Source: Patiria miniata
Lineage: Eukaryota > Echinodermata > Asteroidea > Valvatida > Asterinidae
Reading direction: 5' to 3'
NCBI RefSeq assembly: GCF_015706575.1
Contig: NW_024037059.1
Coordinates: 41,453,058 to 41,517,057, forward strand
Length of the DNA: 64,000 bases
Shown: positions 1 to 22,765 of the stretch, piece by piece
Position numbering within the stretch: position 1 is the first letter of the stretch
Layout: each line of letters starts with the position of its first letter
The notes under the pieces: model-generated
What the model was told of the DNA's origin: nothing
The model's database searches: none
The model's input: the letters and a program-made list of their open reading frames with translations, nothing else
Translations under genes and position numbers: made by a program

Positions 1-5073
<5,073 letters not shown>

Positions 5074-6587
5074 ACATGGCATCTAGTGAACAAACCATCC
5101 ATCACAAGCAGATGTGGTTAGGCTGAGATAAACACCCCTGACTTGTTCCAGGACTGTCGGGATTCATTTTACTTAAGATTATGCTCATGGAAATCTGATA
5201 CTCTAGAAGAGTTCCCAGATCCGTACAAAGGATGTACAACCCCAGTTGTATACCCAACATAGTGTACTCGGCCACATATATGCATAAGCTTGATAGTGAT
5301 AATACTTGTTTCATTTACATACATGAATATCATTTACACAGAAGATCAAACTCTCCAGAATCATTCAAATAACTGCAAGTGATGTTTTTGTGATTTTAAT
5401 TTAAAAAGGATACAGCAAACTGTTACTGTATCAGCCAAAGTGAAAAGTCTTTCACTTAAAATGTAACTCAAAACCCTTCAAGGAATTCTGGTAATTTTGG
5501 GATTCTTGAAAATTCTTTTTTCCATGCAATCGGGAAAAAGGCAATACGACTGTGTTTCACTGTGTGATTTAGTGCAATCATTGAAGTTCCACAGAATGTT
5601 GCAAGTTTTTCAGATCCACCAAGTTCCCCACGGGTAACAAATCGTTTGGATTAAAAACTCTAGCTGAACCTAATTGACCTCCTACTCGAATATTCATAGC
5701 TCACAATGACCCTTGACCTATGAAGTCTCCAACCCACAGTAATAAGTTACTCTGATGCAGACCATGATTTTTGTGAATGCTGAGTATTAGAATGTTCTTT
5801 GTTTTTCTAGGTTTTAATTATTTTTTCTACACAAAAAAAAACATAATTTGTACGTTCATAACAAGTCCAAACAATGTGTGCTTGTAAATAGAAAGATGTT
5901 TTTGTTCTTTCGTTTGTCAGGGTGTAAAAAAAAGTTGGACATTTTCTGTCTATGAAAATATAACTTTTCGACGTATTCCTTTTCTGCCTATTTCGAAAAT
6001 GCAGATGTGTGCATGCCCTTCAAAGAAGTATAAATTTTGCTTTGATTTTTTGAGGATATTGAAATTAAATTTGAAATTCACTTACAAGTTAGTCTTTAGG
6101 TATTGGGAGGGGGGGATATTTTACACAGGGCAAAAACCAGTACTAAATGAAAAGAAAAGTTGGGGAAAAATCCTTTTAAATAAAAAGGACACAAGCAGTA
6201 TAACTGTCTGTTGCTCAAGAAAAGCTTTTCCAATTGCTGTTCGGTTTCCAGTCAACGTGCGGAGTACCAGCCAGATCTGACCAATCAGATGGAGGGTATT
6301 ATAAATAATTATGACTTTGATTTCTTTTAGCTTGTCTGGCATTGGCTAGTCAAAAAAAAAAAATTGAAGAGAGGCAAAATTCAAAAGAAAAAGTTGTGAA
6401 AGGCTGAATCAGGAAAAGCGTGTGATTACAAGAGGTCAAAGGGCATCGGACATGCTCAGTAGTAAATCAGTCAATAGCAATCATTATTTGAAGCTTCAAA
6501 GCCTGTAAATAACCAGAAAAAAACGTAGTGTAACTTATGACGTCAATGTATGTATATGCTATGAGTTAATTTAGACAGGGATCGTGC

Positions 6588-6593
6588 AATAAA
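6588..6593 (+). terminator. Candidate proximal polyadenylation signal of the MYT1-like gene
   Basis: AATAAA is followed within 15-40 bases by the GT-rich sequence TTTTTGTGCTGTGTCATGTG, as expected for a cleavage/polyadenylation site. It lies 1.5 kb after the stop codon. Confidence 0.45.
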
Positions 6594-7200
6594 TTCCCCG
6601 ATTTGTTTTTGTGCTGTGTCATGTGGTATTGTGCATACTATGTGCAACTTATTTATTTATGTATGAGAGTGACAGTTGGTGTGACAAACAGTGTGATAGA
6701 GGGGGAGAGAGAGTGTGTGAGAGAACCAAGTATATTTTGTATGGCCACGAAGATATTTTAGTATTAAAACTAAAATAGTTATTTAAATTACTGTAAATGA
6801 GTAGCGAACTTGATGTCGACGTTTTGTGGTAAAGGCTCGTAACTGTTAATTGATGAAGTCTGTGGAAGTTGTTTTTAGTTTTGTCAAGGAGGATTAAAAA
6901 CACCAAATAATTTTTATTTTCCTGTGAGAAATTACATGCAAACTTAGCAAAATTTGTGTTACAGAAAGATTGGAAGAAAACACTCGAAGCCTCGATGTTT
7001 TAGATTTTGTTGGAAGTTTCCAAGTTTCGTACGGTTTTACAGTTTTAGTGTATGTAGCTATGCATCTACTCTCTTGCAATTCCATGTAATTTTTCTGAAA
7101 ATACTGTCAATCATAGGCACAACGTGTGCATTGTACAGTGCTTTCATGTGCATATTTAACTTGAAATAGGTCCGCCGCACGACATGTGTTTCATGCATAA

Positions 7201-7563
7201 GGCCAAAAAAAAAAGTCTCCGGTTTCTGGTATGCGCGCGTGTCGGCAAAATGAAAAAGTTTTTTTTTCAATGAAAGATGATGTCTCAAAACCGCCAAACT
7301 CACTGGTTTGACTGGAATTCTGCTGCTGCACAATTTTAATGTGTTTTTAGGTGGGGTTATGGTCGAGAATAAGCTTTATGTGGCCTCTCTGGACTCCCAA
7401 TCCCATATAGGCCTATTTGTACTAAGTTTAGTCGGGCACCATTTGCAGTCATCAGCCGACATTTGAAGCAAAAAAAATCAGGTAAAAAAAAAAAAAAAAG
7501 CCGCGTCGCCGCACCACTGGGGCAAGCTCCATACCAGAAACCGGAGACTTTTTTTTTTTGGCC
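7201..7563. mobile_element. PIF/Harbinger-like MITE, copy 1
   Basis: Terminal inverted repeats begin GGCC, an A-run, then AGTCTCCGGTTTCTGGTATG at the left end; the reverse complement closes the right end. The element is flanked on both sides by TAA (7198-7200 and 7564-7566), the 3-bp TWA duplication typical of PIF/Harbinger transposons. It encodes no transposase. A second copy with similar ends and TTA duplications lies at 46199-46555. Confidence 0.8.
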
Positions 7564-8909
7564 TAAGGCTTAGGCCATGTCCGAATTATTGGGCTACGGC
7601 CTGAATTACACATGTGTCCTTTTGCTGTTTGTGTTAATAACCACGCATCACAGCATGAGGTGATTGTCTGGTTGTCCGTGGTTCACATTCCAGACAATGC
7701 GAGTTATCTGGGCGCATCATTTCTCTTCTTAAACTACCAATATGCACAGTGTATTATGCATGAGATATCGCCTACGGAGCCTACACACTGCCTCAACCAA
7801 ACCTGTATAAAACTGATGACGTACTCGATCAATATTCTTGTTGTACGGAGGGCATTGCTTATCTCTAAAAAAACCCCAAATAATAATAATGTTTGTCCAT
7901 GTTGTAGGATTCTGTTGGGTTTACCAGGGTGCTCTGAGAATAATTGAAAGGGTATATCTGGGAAATTTGTTCAAATTCATTTCCTAAAAGTTCACCGTTT
8001 CGAAGTAGCTTCTTTTATTTTCAGGAAGTTTTTCTTGTATTCAACTCGAGCTACAAGCTGCAACATTCAAGTACTCTCTGCATCATCATTGCTGGAACTT
8101 AGCTGTCATGTTTCTAGCAGATGAAATTTGTTGGCAATAATTTTTAATATTTTATATGCACAGCAATTCCAGCATCTCAAGGGGCAGTGTTCAGTTACTG
8201 GTCTTGAAAGATTATGTGAATATCAGTGTTTGCGTTTTTGGTGTCTTGTGTCCTGTACTAGGCTGAGTGCAAGACTTCTTAGTGGGGTAGTTTGCGATAG
8301 ACGGTACTATCCTTTGTACCGCGCAGCAGCATGCATGTTCCCATTCATGAACCCGACTCGGTCAACGAACCGTCCTTTGGGGTCTGTTGGCGTGTTGCTT
8401 AAGGGCGCCCGCTTCGGTGAATTGTTGCACAATAACCTGTGGGCGCTGAAACATCGCACCCCGAAGGATGTCTTTCAACCAAGACAAGTCATGTACATAA
8501 AGACAAATCAAAAATTAATGTGCCCTAAAATTCCGAAAACTGATGCAATTCATTTTTAACTGTCTTTTAGGTCATCCAAAAATTGGGTATGGGAAAACAA
8601 CAGTTGGTTACAATAGGTTGAAGTGTATTTTGAGCAAAAGACAGTGAAATTTATTTATTTAGTAATGGCATTTCCTGACAAAACATTTACTCGAAATCAT
8701 TCATATTCCAGCCTTCCTTTGTATGTGTTTACTTCTGATGCAATGGAATAACAATTGTAGATATTTACTGTATGTAGAACTCATTTTGTGTAGCGTTAAC
8801 GACAGAAACTTACCAAGCAAATTAACCATGTCTATTCTCTGTTTTTTTTTCCTCCCAAAAATGTACTAAATGTTTACACAATGTGATAATGTGTACTACT
8901 TGTCAGTGA

Positions 8910-8915
8910 AATAAA
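8910..8915 (+). terminator. Candidate distal polyadenylation signal of the MYT1-like gene
   Basis: AATAAA is followed about 20 bases later by T/GT-rich sequence (TTTTTGGTTCAGTTGTATTT). It would give a 3' UTR of about 3.8 kb. Confidence 0.4.
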
Positions 8916-9659
8916 CTTAAGATCTGATTTTTGGTTCAGTTGTATTTTCAGTTATTTTTTCCCCTTTAAATTTTTTTTTTTAAGGGAAACGTTAAAATAA
9001 AAGCAGGTGATTTTTTTTGTGAGGACTGACACTTTCTATGTACTGCACTCGATTTGAATAACGTTGTAGAAATTTTCTTTATAAATTTTGTAAGTAAACA
9101 AACCCATGTTCCAAACATGCATGGGTAGATGAGATTCGAGAATTTTGAGAATGTTTTACTTTGGTGTTCAAAACCCAGAGAATTCTGTAAATCATATTTT
9201 CATCAAGTATTTTTTGGCAAGGGTAAATTAACCATCATATTTCAAAGTTACCAAAATAATATGGTGACTATCTTTAAGTTTTTTCAAAATGTTATATTTT
9301 CGTTGATATCCCCAAGTTGCCAGCCAAAAAAAAGAAAAAAAAGAAGGAAAGCGTAAACACATAATTCAGCAGGCAAAATATAATTTAATATGCATTTGAT
9401 AACAACAAAGAAATATTCAACTGGCACCATTTCACAGAGGCTAAATGTACAACTTTGATAAGACTACAGAAACCTTTTCTTTTTTTCAGTACATTTGCTG
9501 TTTCCATTTCTTCACTACATCCCATTTATACTCAAAGAATATATGGAAAATTGTACAAGCTTGCAAATGAGTTTATTTCGAAAATGGGATACATCCATCT
9601 GAAAAAAGTGAGAAATGTGTACGGTTTGGACACTTTAACTCTAACCCTTGAGCACTTTT

Positions 9660-9870
9660 CAAAAAGTATCCTGAATCTGCCAAAATCCACCAATTGTGTC
9701 ATGCACACCGTGTGTTGGTGACTGCTGAGTATGGAGGTATCCTGAATCCATCAAAATTTTGCAGTACCGCTAGGCTTACAATCCTCAATCCATCAAAATC
9801 CCATGTTTTCAATATGGAGGTATCCTGAATCTACCGAAATACTCCAAATCAGGGGTATGGATTTGGATGG
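9660..9870. repeat. Imperfect TATCCTGAATC repeats
   Basis: The word TATCCTGAATC(C/T)A/GCCAAAA occurs at about 9668, 9738 and 9815, with a variant CCTCAATCCATCAAAATCC near 9782 and an inverted partner GGATTTGGATGGATTCAGG near 9850. The spacing is irregular, so this is a cluster rather than a strict tandem array. Confidence 0.5.
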
Positions 9871-10937
9871 ATTCAGGGTGGTTAGGGTTAAGAATAAAAA
9901 CAGTATAAGAGCCGTTTCTAAAGTTCATTTTTTGCATTGTTGTATTCTTAAATTGTGCTTATCTATATAACAGCCGTCGAAACTTTGGGCAGCAAGGAGA
10001 GAATGGGATTCTAAAAGGCAACAGAATGGCGTTTATCGCATTTTAGAAATAAACTCTTCAAATAGTGATCATTTCTCACACTCAAGTTTAGGCCTATTTG
10101 TGTCTGTAAACTCCAATAGTTTGCAAGAACCAGGCCTACATATCAATAAGATATCTTGTCAACTTGCACAATATGCATGATTTGTGAAAATCTCTGATAG
10201 CGTGGTGATTTGCTATGCTATAATCTCCAGGGAGAATTACTTCAATTTCTGTTTGTTTCAGACAATTCCTGGAACAAAAGTCCTCAAACTCTAGAGCATT
10301 ATGCCGCCCACAATGATAATGATGAAACATTGGATAATTCCTTTACATGAAGCCCATTAACATTTTCATTGATGGCAAGCTGAACCCGGCACCACATTGC
10401 GGCTGCCGAGTCGAATTAACCGCCAGACCAATTTGGTTTCACCTTTAGATCGCTATCAATAATGTGTCTCGGACCAAATCTGGGGCTAGGTTCAAGCTGC
10501 CTTCTGGTTAAATATCGACAATTTCAAAACATACCATACTCTATAAATAATGTAAAGATTACTTTTAGAAGTTTCTTCTAAATTGTACGTGCTAGATGGA
10601 ATTTTCCTTGATTAACGTATTATTTTCTCCATAGTTAAGTTGGAGAGCAAATCACGCGAGGCAACTTGGAGAAAACCAAATGAACTACAAGGTAAAGGAA
10701 GCCCCGGGAGGAATGAAGCCCACGTCTTCCAAGCAGTCTGTGGATATTCCTCAGAACACAACAGGGAAATTAAATTTGTCTGTGATTTTCTTCCTGGAGT
10801 TTGCCTAAAAAATTATAATAATGTGTTTCTTATAAAGTGCAAGTATCCACTCTTATTGGTGCTCAAGGCTACATCACTATTGATGAAACAGGCTGCCTGC
10901 GAGCCATAAGTAATATGGCTCCAGAATTTCAAAGGTA

Positions 10938-11076
10938 CAGTCAAACCCTGACAACAAGAGCACTGTTAATACAAGGTACTGCTTATGACAAGCAAAATTA
11001 CTGTTAATACAAGGTACCTGTTATAACAAGGTAATTTGTAAAGTCCCAAGGACCTTGTTATAAAGGTGTTCGACTG
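10938..11076. mobile_element. Tc1/pogo-like MITE with TA target duplication
   Basis: The element starts CAGTCAAACCCTGACAACAA and ends with an imperfect inverted copy (TTATAAAGGTGTTCGACTG). A TA dinucleotide lies immediately outside each end (10936-10937 and 11077-11078). CAGTC(A/G)AACC ends with TA duplications are typical of pogo/Tigger-type non-autonomous elements. There is no coding capacity. Internal direct repeats GTTAATACAAGGTAC occur twice. Confidence 0.7.
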
Positions 11077-11153
11077 TATACACAAAATGATCGCGGGGGT
11101 ATGTCATGCACAATAACACAAAAATTGGACATGGTACGGAAATCCGAAAACTA

Positions 11154-11305
11154 CAGTCGACTCGCAATGTTTGTTACATCAGAATTTTGTATTAAGTGGA
11201 GTACCGGTCCCATTCATTGCACTCATAAATGCAGTCAGGACCAAGGCTTTGTTTGCTATAACCAGAATTTGTATTAACAGTGTTTGTATTAACGAGAGTC
11301 GACCA
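11154..11305. mobile_element. Second Tc1/pogo-like MITE, degenerate
   Basis: It begins CAGTCGACTCGCAATGTTTG after a TA and ends TGTATTAACGAGAGTCGAC just before CATA. The ends are imperfect inverted repeats like those of the element at 10938-11076, from which it is separated by fewer than 80 bases. Confidence 0.55.
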
Positions 11306-12317
11306 TATTTAACTCGACCAAATTTAAGTTGTTTTCACTGAATTTTGACACTGTAAGGGAAGATCTTGCCTATACATGTAGTAAACAAATGTGTACACTG
11401 AGGGAATAATTTCTTGTATTTACAGTTATCATATAAATAGGAAAATAGTCTCATTCAATACTTATTAATACTTTTAATTTCTAAAAATAACTCAACTGTT
11501 TTATAATTTAATTTCTGCATTTTTAAATGGTGTTTGAGAATACATGTATTTACAGATCGAACTTTCCCTTTTTGTTTCTTGTGGCCATATGAACCTCGCA
11601 TGAAAACCTAGAAATCCAAAATTGCTTTTCTACTTTTTTTATAGCATTTCATAACACCTGTTTGAACAAATTTCAGCAAAAGGCTAATACAAGTATAAGC
11701 TGAACAACCCAGAATGAACTGTTAACTAAGCGTGTACATTGGTTACCAACCAAAGTTCCATATACTTCGTGTACATACCACTGTTGGCTGGTAGTCCGTA
11801 GCATAATAGCCAGCCAGAGTTGCTAAGCAGCTTTTGAAGTAGCCCGAGGAACATACATACTGATTCATATATAACTGCTCTAGTTTATGGTCCAGCTGTA
11901 ACACTTAGCAGAGAGGGTATGTCATTATTGCTTACAAGTTTTACTAACCTTCAGCATATTTGAAGGTTCATAATTAGTTCCGTGTGCCCTGAAATTTCAA
12001 ATGTTGAATCTAATTTGAAGACAACTTGCAAATTCACATGCTCTTTGCTGCGCTTACACCTTACAGTTTCCGTGAAAATAGGCACAGGCTCCGTTAGCAA
12101 AAATTGTTTTTAGTAGCGCCATGAAATTGGGCACTGCATATTCACATGCGTAGGAAACCCAAAATGGCTGTCAAGCAAGTTTTGCTATTAAGCATTCGCA
12201 ATTATCTGGAAAAACACCTCCCTTTTCCTCTAGATTACAATAATTAAATAAGCTCTTGATTAAGAGACTTAGAATGTACATCGTGCCATCATTTCACCCT
12301 GATAACCTTTCTTTCCG

Positions 12318-13065
12318 TTTATTAAATTTAAACAAAAACCCACAGCCACTTTTAAACATTTGAGGCAAAACTTGTCTGACAACTCGGCTTCTCATTCACA
12401 TTCCTGTGGAGTACGAACTGGGCTTTAAACAAAACTTTAGTTACAATAATCAATAGATATCCCCAGAACAAAAATTTCAAACAGTTAACAAAATAATTTA
12501 AGAGTATCTTTCGTACCTTGATCAATTCTGTAAAACAAAATGTAATACGTACCATAAGCGTGACATATCAATATAAATCCTCTTTCAATTATATTTACAG
12601 TATTGTGATGATTACGCTCTTTATACATTTACTATAATAATGCCTTGTTTCCCTCAAAAACAGACACAGCAAAAAGTGCAGTTTTTTCTTTGTTTTTCAT
12701 TTTTTCATAATACCTTGAAAAATAAAAGGGCTTTGGTACTTGTGTAGCCAAACCACTTCTTGTAGCAGATTTGATGAAAGTGGACTGGACACTGTACACT
12801 TGAGAATTGGCCACAATTCAGCCCCAAATTGTATTTTTTTTTTTCAATTTTCAAGATAAATGGAGTACATCAAAATGTACCTCAATGTTTGGCCAATGAG
12901 GTTGGCTTTCTCAGTCACATGTTCATCTCCCGGCCAATCGCAAATCAGATATCAGTGGTCTGAACCGTCTGATCATTCTGCAATCATCAAACAGAAGTTG
13001 TGTAGTAGACATTTGGAAGAGGGGCTTTCCTCAGCTCCTGCAAGTTTTGAGATCAGTCCGAGTAT
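12318..13065 (-). other. Probable 3' UTR of the PCMTD-like gene
   Basis: This is the sequence downstream, on the minus strand, of the PCMTD stop codon. AATAAA on the minus strand (TTTATT at 12318-12323) is the nearest clear polyadenylation signal, giving a 3' UTR of about 750 bases. No other gene is visible. Confidence 0.45.
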
Positions 13066-17977
<4,912 letters not shown>

Positions 17978-19182
17978 CTAGACTGTGGGTAAAGGTGTAG
18001 GAATTTTGCCAATGAATTTATTTACTGAATGAAAAGTTACAAAATTGGAATGGTAACTGCATGTTTCTTTCTACGGGTGTGAATGTAGTCCTCTTGATAC
18101 TACATTGTGTACAGTGTACCAGACAAATTTTGCTAGAAGTACCAAATCATTAAAACATGTAAAATTGAATTTTACTTCCATTTGTTTTGGTTATTAACAG
18201 GAAATTTAATAATTAAATTTAAAAATTAAATTGTGCAGAATTTACTTATCAGGATTGAAACAGGGGTAATCCTTATCTTTAGGACACCTCTATTTTTACG
18301 AGTTCTGTTCAAAACTAACTTTTGCAGGTGACTGTCCAGTACCGAAGTGACTTTTGCAGGCTAAAGCAGTCTTTTTTCCTCAGATAAACTCATGTTAGTT
18401 GTCATTTTGAAAGCACTTTCAAAGAAAATGTGACTTTTCTGCCTTTTTTTGCAGTTTGCCATCTTGCTTTTTAAATATATTTTCTGTTTGTCATCGTCGT
18501 CTTTAACCCCCCATAAATCAAAGCCCTGCCCTCTTTTTACAAAATTAAACCTGCTGATATTAAAGAAGGTGTCATTGCCAACTGTTCAAATATGTCAAGA
18601 AATATCAGAATGTCACTTTTGAGTGTCATTTAGCAACTGTTTTGGTGAGTTTTTTAACCTTATAGGATAGGGGTCCTAAAAGTAAGGATTACCGAAACAG
18701 GAAGTATCGACTAAAGTTTCACTTCAGACAGTCGTGCGTACAAGTCGTGGACAGCTCGACAGCATGATTAAGTCATTTTTTGGTTAGGGCATATATGCCT
18801 ATATATAGCTACCCTTTTTTCCCCCATGGCCATTTTGTTTCCAATGCATTTTCGAGGCAAAACTGAAGGAAATACTAGAATCCGATTATTTTACTTTACT
18901 GTACCCCTCGAGGCTGACAATTGTGTCTGTATACTGACACGCGCGCATCACATGCCTTTACTGATTAGGCTTGCGCTTGTGAATGATCTTGACAATATGC
19001 ATTTCTGCACGAAGGTATCACCGTACTGTCAGCTACTGTGTACATTTCAGATCACAACATTCTGAACCTCAAAAAACCAAAACAACAATTGACACCTATC
19101 AAAATCACCCCCAAATCTCAACTTTCGCCGTCGCATCTGCAGAAACCCACGGCCTAAAGCAATCCACAACATTTGAGCTCAC

Positions 19183-19303
19183 CTCTGCCGAGCCTTCTGG
19201 CAAAACCAGTGTCCTGTTCTCGGGGAAAATTCGACGAATTCCGAACACAATTCCCGCGAAATCTAGCCTACTGCGACATCCTTCATTGGACTATGTGACG
19301 TCA
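19183..19303 (-). promoter_or_regulatory. Probable first (non-coding) exon and promoter of the PCMTD-like gene, with a CRE
   Basis: On the minus strand a good donor, GCAGAG|GTGAGC, lies at 19183/19182. The coding exon has a clean acceptor, TTTACCCACAG, ending at 17983, just 11 bases before the start codon, so a non-coding exon must lie upstream. The perfect palindrome TGACGTCA (CRE/ATF site) at about 19296-19303 sits where a promoter would be expected. The transcription start itself is not visible. Confidence 0.4.
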
Positions 19304-19994
19304 TTCAAAACAAACCTGCGCTGCACAAAAAAAAATCGTCTGGGTCTTTAAACATCCGGGATCTTCAACATTATTCATTATGCAAATGCTGCAGTCAAAA
19401 CAAAGTTTGCAGAGCGCCACCAATAGTTGATGGAAAGTTAGTCCACATGGTTAACTTTTCTTCAACACGCGAAGGTAAGACTCTTAAAACGACTTTTTCT
19501 TTCATATTGAATTTTAAATTTCACTTTTTGATTATCATGAAAGTTTTATGAGGAGAATTTGTGAACTTTGCCACTTGTTTTCGGGTTATGTGCAATTCCA
19601 ATTTTGTTCTGTGTTGTACTTTAATTTGCTATTGAACATTGTTGAAGTGAGTGCATTTTTTTCAACATGATGAACTTGAACTTGATCTTGATCTTGAAGG
19701 CAGTGCCAAGACATTTAATAGTCACATGGCATGGGCATAAATCTTTTGTTAACATTTCCTGTTACTTAACTTATGAAGTAACATTCAATTAATTGTACAG
19801 CAAGTGTGAATATATTTCAATAGTTATCAAGATATGTTATTAATTACTCATTACAGTCACACAACATCATGTGAATTTTTTTTCATTTCTATTTCCTTAT
19901 TTTTCTCTTACTTACTAATAATAGTAATACTAGGCCTGTTATATTATCATTATGATTAATGTTAGATTTCATAAAAGTGTTAGGGAACAATATC

Positions 19995-20385
19995 TTACTC
20001 TTAGGCCAAATAAAAAAAGAAACCAATTTCTCGTCCTCGCCCGCTTTGCTTATTAATTGCCATCTTTTTTTCATTCATAATCATATCACTTACTCAGGAT
20101 TATTTAAAGGCCTATTTGCAATATATTTTGCAAGTAACGTAAGTCAATAATTGTCTTTTTATTTGTTTTCAACAAAATTGTAGCTATGTATAGAAAGGGT
20201 TAGGATCCTTTGGACACAATTAGCAAAATAGTCAAGAAAATGGAAAAATCCATTGGTCATCTTGGGGTATAAAAAACAACAACCAAGTGCCTGCCTCCTT
20301 CATTTTTTACAAAAAGTGGACAAGAAAGTCTTTGTTTTACTCTGCCTTACGTACAGTGATTTTTTTAACCCCCCCCCCCCTTGTC
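19995..20385 (+). repeat. Dispersed repeat family A, copy 1
   Basis: It begins TTAGGCCAAATAAAAAAAGA, continues with ATTTCTCGTCCTCGCCCGC and holds TCCTTTGGACACAATTAGCA and CATCTTGGGG. The same order of words is seen at 22370-22765 and, inverted, at 33590-33910. The GGCC-A-run start recalls the Harbinger-like ends at 7201 and 46199. Confidence 0.65.
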
Positions 20386-20439
20386 CACTAGATGCTTAAA
20401 AGGGAAAAAGGTATGCGACTTTTCCCTGGATCAGTGGAT

Positions 20440-20580
20440 AAAATCGGTGCCGATTTCCTCCTTTTTGACTTCATACTTAACTTATGCCATTAAAAATTGA
20501 AAAGCACTGATCGAGTCTTGTAAACTTGGAATTTCCTCTTTTTTGTTACTTCCCAGTTGCATGCCTGGGGAAAGAAAAAC
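20440..20580 (+). repeat. Dispersed repeat family B, diverged copy
   Basis: Shares GATTTCCTC, the ATGCCATTAAAAATTGAAAA stretch, GAGTCTTGT and the CCCAGTTGCATGCCTG end with the copy at 2380-2523. Confidence 0.5.
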
Positions 20581-20994
20581 TTGTTTGTTCAGTTTTTATT
20601 TTTTTTTATTTTTTTAAAAGCACGATTGTCATGAGGAATATGAAGAAACCAAATTCCAATCCAAAGATCTCAATAAGACAATGTTCTGCCATTTTTTTTT
20701 TCGTGCGTACTTATCTTTCAAGATAAAAGTTATTCAAAATCTATCAAATAAATATTAATAACAGTATTAAATGTATCAAATAAGAACAACAAATTCCCTC
20801 TCCCCCTCCCCTAAACTAAGAAAAATTGATCCATTTGGAAAACCAAATGTGCCACATTGATAATCATGTTAACTTCTGCCCCATTTTTACAGAGAAATTT
20901 CCCTGCCTTTAATTTTTTCTGAAGCCACAATTTTAAGGTTTATGAGACTGCTGAAGCTGCACATTAAGAAATCACTTGTACTTTATGTAGTCGC

Positions 20995-21190
20995 GTCCAT
21001 CACAAGTCCATCACATGTCCAGGCGTAAGTAAATCAAGGCCCAGTCACGAATCAATTCACAAGACGTAGTCGATGAACAATAACAAAGGAATGCCTTTGT
21101 CAAAGCTCATATGAACAGCTTATGATTTTAATTTGGACTGGAGGACTTGTGATGGACTTTAAGGGACTTGTGATGGACTCGATTAGAGCC
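20995..21190. repeat. ACAAGTC-word element with inverted ends
   Basis: CATCACAAGTCCATCACATG at the left and GGACTTGTGATGGAC, twice, at the right form inverted ends around a roughly 110-base core containing AACAAAGGAATGCCTTTGTC. This is the most compact copy of the ACAAGTC-bearing element in the window. Confidence 0.55.
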
Positions 21191-22369
21191 CTGATGTACT
21201 CAAGTACACTAGTCAGTGTACACTGTGAGATGGTTTATGAATATTGTCACTTGACAAGAATCGGGAAATATCAAGGTTAACAGTCTTCCCTAGCTGTTTT
21301 TTTGGTCTGTATGGTGGCGTATCATCCAACAAACGTAAACCACGTCCACTTTAAGCTGCACATAATCATAGCGAAAAGCGTCATCAATTTTTTCTTTCCA
21401 GCAACAATCATGATTCACTAAATATTGGGAGAAGCATAAAAATGGATTGACACATTTTGGATTTATAGCAGCAGCAACAATCAATAAACTTCCGGTATGA
21501 CAATTTTTTTGCAATGAAGTTGGCTTTTACAGTGAGAGAAAATGATTAATTGTTCATCTGGTGTTTGAAAGGAAGTTCCACTTGAGGGGCGGGGCTACCC
21601 CCTCCCCAATTTAAAAAAATGATTTTAAATATGCTTACAAGAAAGGAAAAAAATGCAAAAAAAACCACACATTTGTTTTCATGAACTTTATTTTATCCAT
21701 AAACCAAAAACAATTCTATTGCATCCACTCTGTTAATTGGCTAAACAAAATGGAAAAATGAAGCAAATTAAATGCATGTCACAACCGGAGTATATGTCAT
21801 GTTGTTATCACCATAGTTTATAAATGCGAATGTGGATAGAATTCTAAACTTATTTGTACTGTACTATGGATGATGATTTTTATCAACATGTACATATAAT
21901 GTACATGTACATATTCTTCTGTAGTGCACCTAAAATATGGTCACTGTTTGAGTTCAATCATTAAATGAATGTAAACCACCGTAAAGTCTCAATTACATTT
22001 TATGGAAAACCACATAAAAACTAATCATTATCAAGTGATTATAAATATAAAAAAGATTTTTTTTGGCAAAATTCCAGATCATACAAAACAAATTGTATGT
22101 TCAAAAACATTATTGCCCCAAAGGCCCAACATATACTCTGCTAAATAAATGTATGTATATACACAAGTATAGAATTAGTTTTGAATTCTGTTTTTGTATT
22201 TAATTGTTTCATTTTTATTTGAGAATTGCTGCTAGCTGGTCAGTATAGGAATTGAAAGTCAGTGAATCCACAAAATTAGAAGTAAGTCGGTTTTATACTC
22301 AACAGTGGCATATATACCGACTCTTCTATCTAATTATTTTGAAGGCATAAACGTACCTCTTTTTATTTA

Positions 22370-22765
22370 GGCCATGTAAAAAAAAACCCAGTTTCTCGTA
22401 CCCGCCCGCTAATAATTCCTTTTTTTGTGGCCGCTTCCTTTCTTCAATTATTTTTTTTAAATTCTTATTTGCATTATACATTTGCACATATACTGTTAAT
22501 ATATTGTCAATTTTTATTTGTTTCCACCAAATTTTTAGCTATGTAGAAATATGGTTACGGCTCCTTGGACACAATTTTGTATCAGCAAAATAGTCAAGAA
22601 AATTGAAGAATCTGTCCGCCATCTTGGAAAATCTGCCATCTTGGGGGGAAATAAATGGGAACAAAAAACTCGCCTCCTTCCTTTTTTGCCAAAAGGCCGG
22701 ACAAGAAACTATTTTTTGAATCTACTCGGCCGTAAAGGGTTTTTTTTAGGGGGGGGGGGGGTATT
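22370..22765 (+). repeat. Dispersed repeat family A, copy 2
   Basis: It begins TTAGGCCATGTAAAAAAAAA, then CAGTTTCTCGTACCCGCCCG, and carries CTCCTTGGACACAATTTTGT and two CATCTTGG words. It ends near an 11-base G-run at 22748. Confidence 0.65.

Larger units (their letters stand above)
5074..8935 (+). other. Probable long 3' UTR of the MYT1-like gene
   Basis: This A+T-rich sequence follows the MYT1 stop codon and holds no recognisable gene. Two good polyadenylation candidates occur: AATAAA at 6588-6593, followed by a GT-rich stretch, and AATAAA at 8910-8915, also followed by T/GT-rich sequence. Long 3' UTRs are usual for this family. A Harbinger-like MITE (7201-7563) lies between the two signals, so it would be transcribed only from the distal site. 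Confidence 0.45.
8936..12317. other. Intergenic DNA between two convergent genes
   Basis: No gene is recognised between the MYT1-like 3' end and the PCMTD-like 3' end. The stretch holds imperfect TATCCTGAATC repeats (9660-9870), two small TA-flanked MITEs (10938-11305), and a fragment near 12110-12132 (AGCGCCATGAAATTGGGC) that resembles the end of the foldback element at 39877-40100. The remainder is plain A+T-rich sequence. Confidence 0.55.

Noticed and set aside
8128..8559. 143-codon plus-strand open frame
   Set aside because: It sits in the probable MYT1 3' UTR and has no recognisable domain or conserved block.
18983..19351. 122-codon plus-strand open frame
   Set aside because: It overlaps the probable PCMTD promoter and first exon on the other strand and resembles no family.
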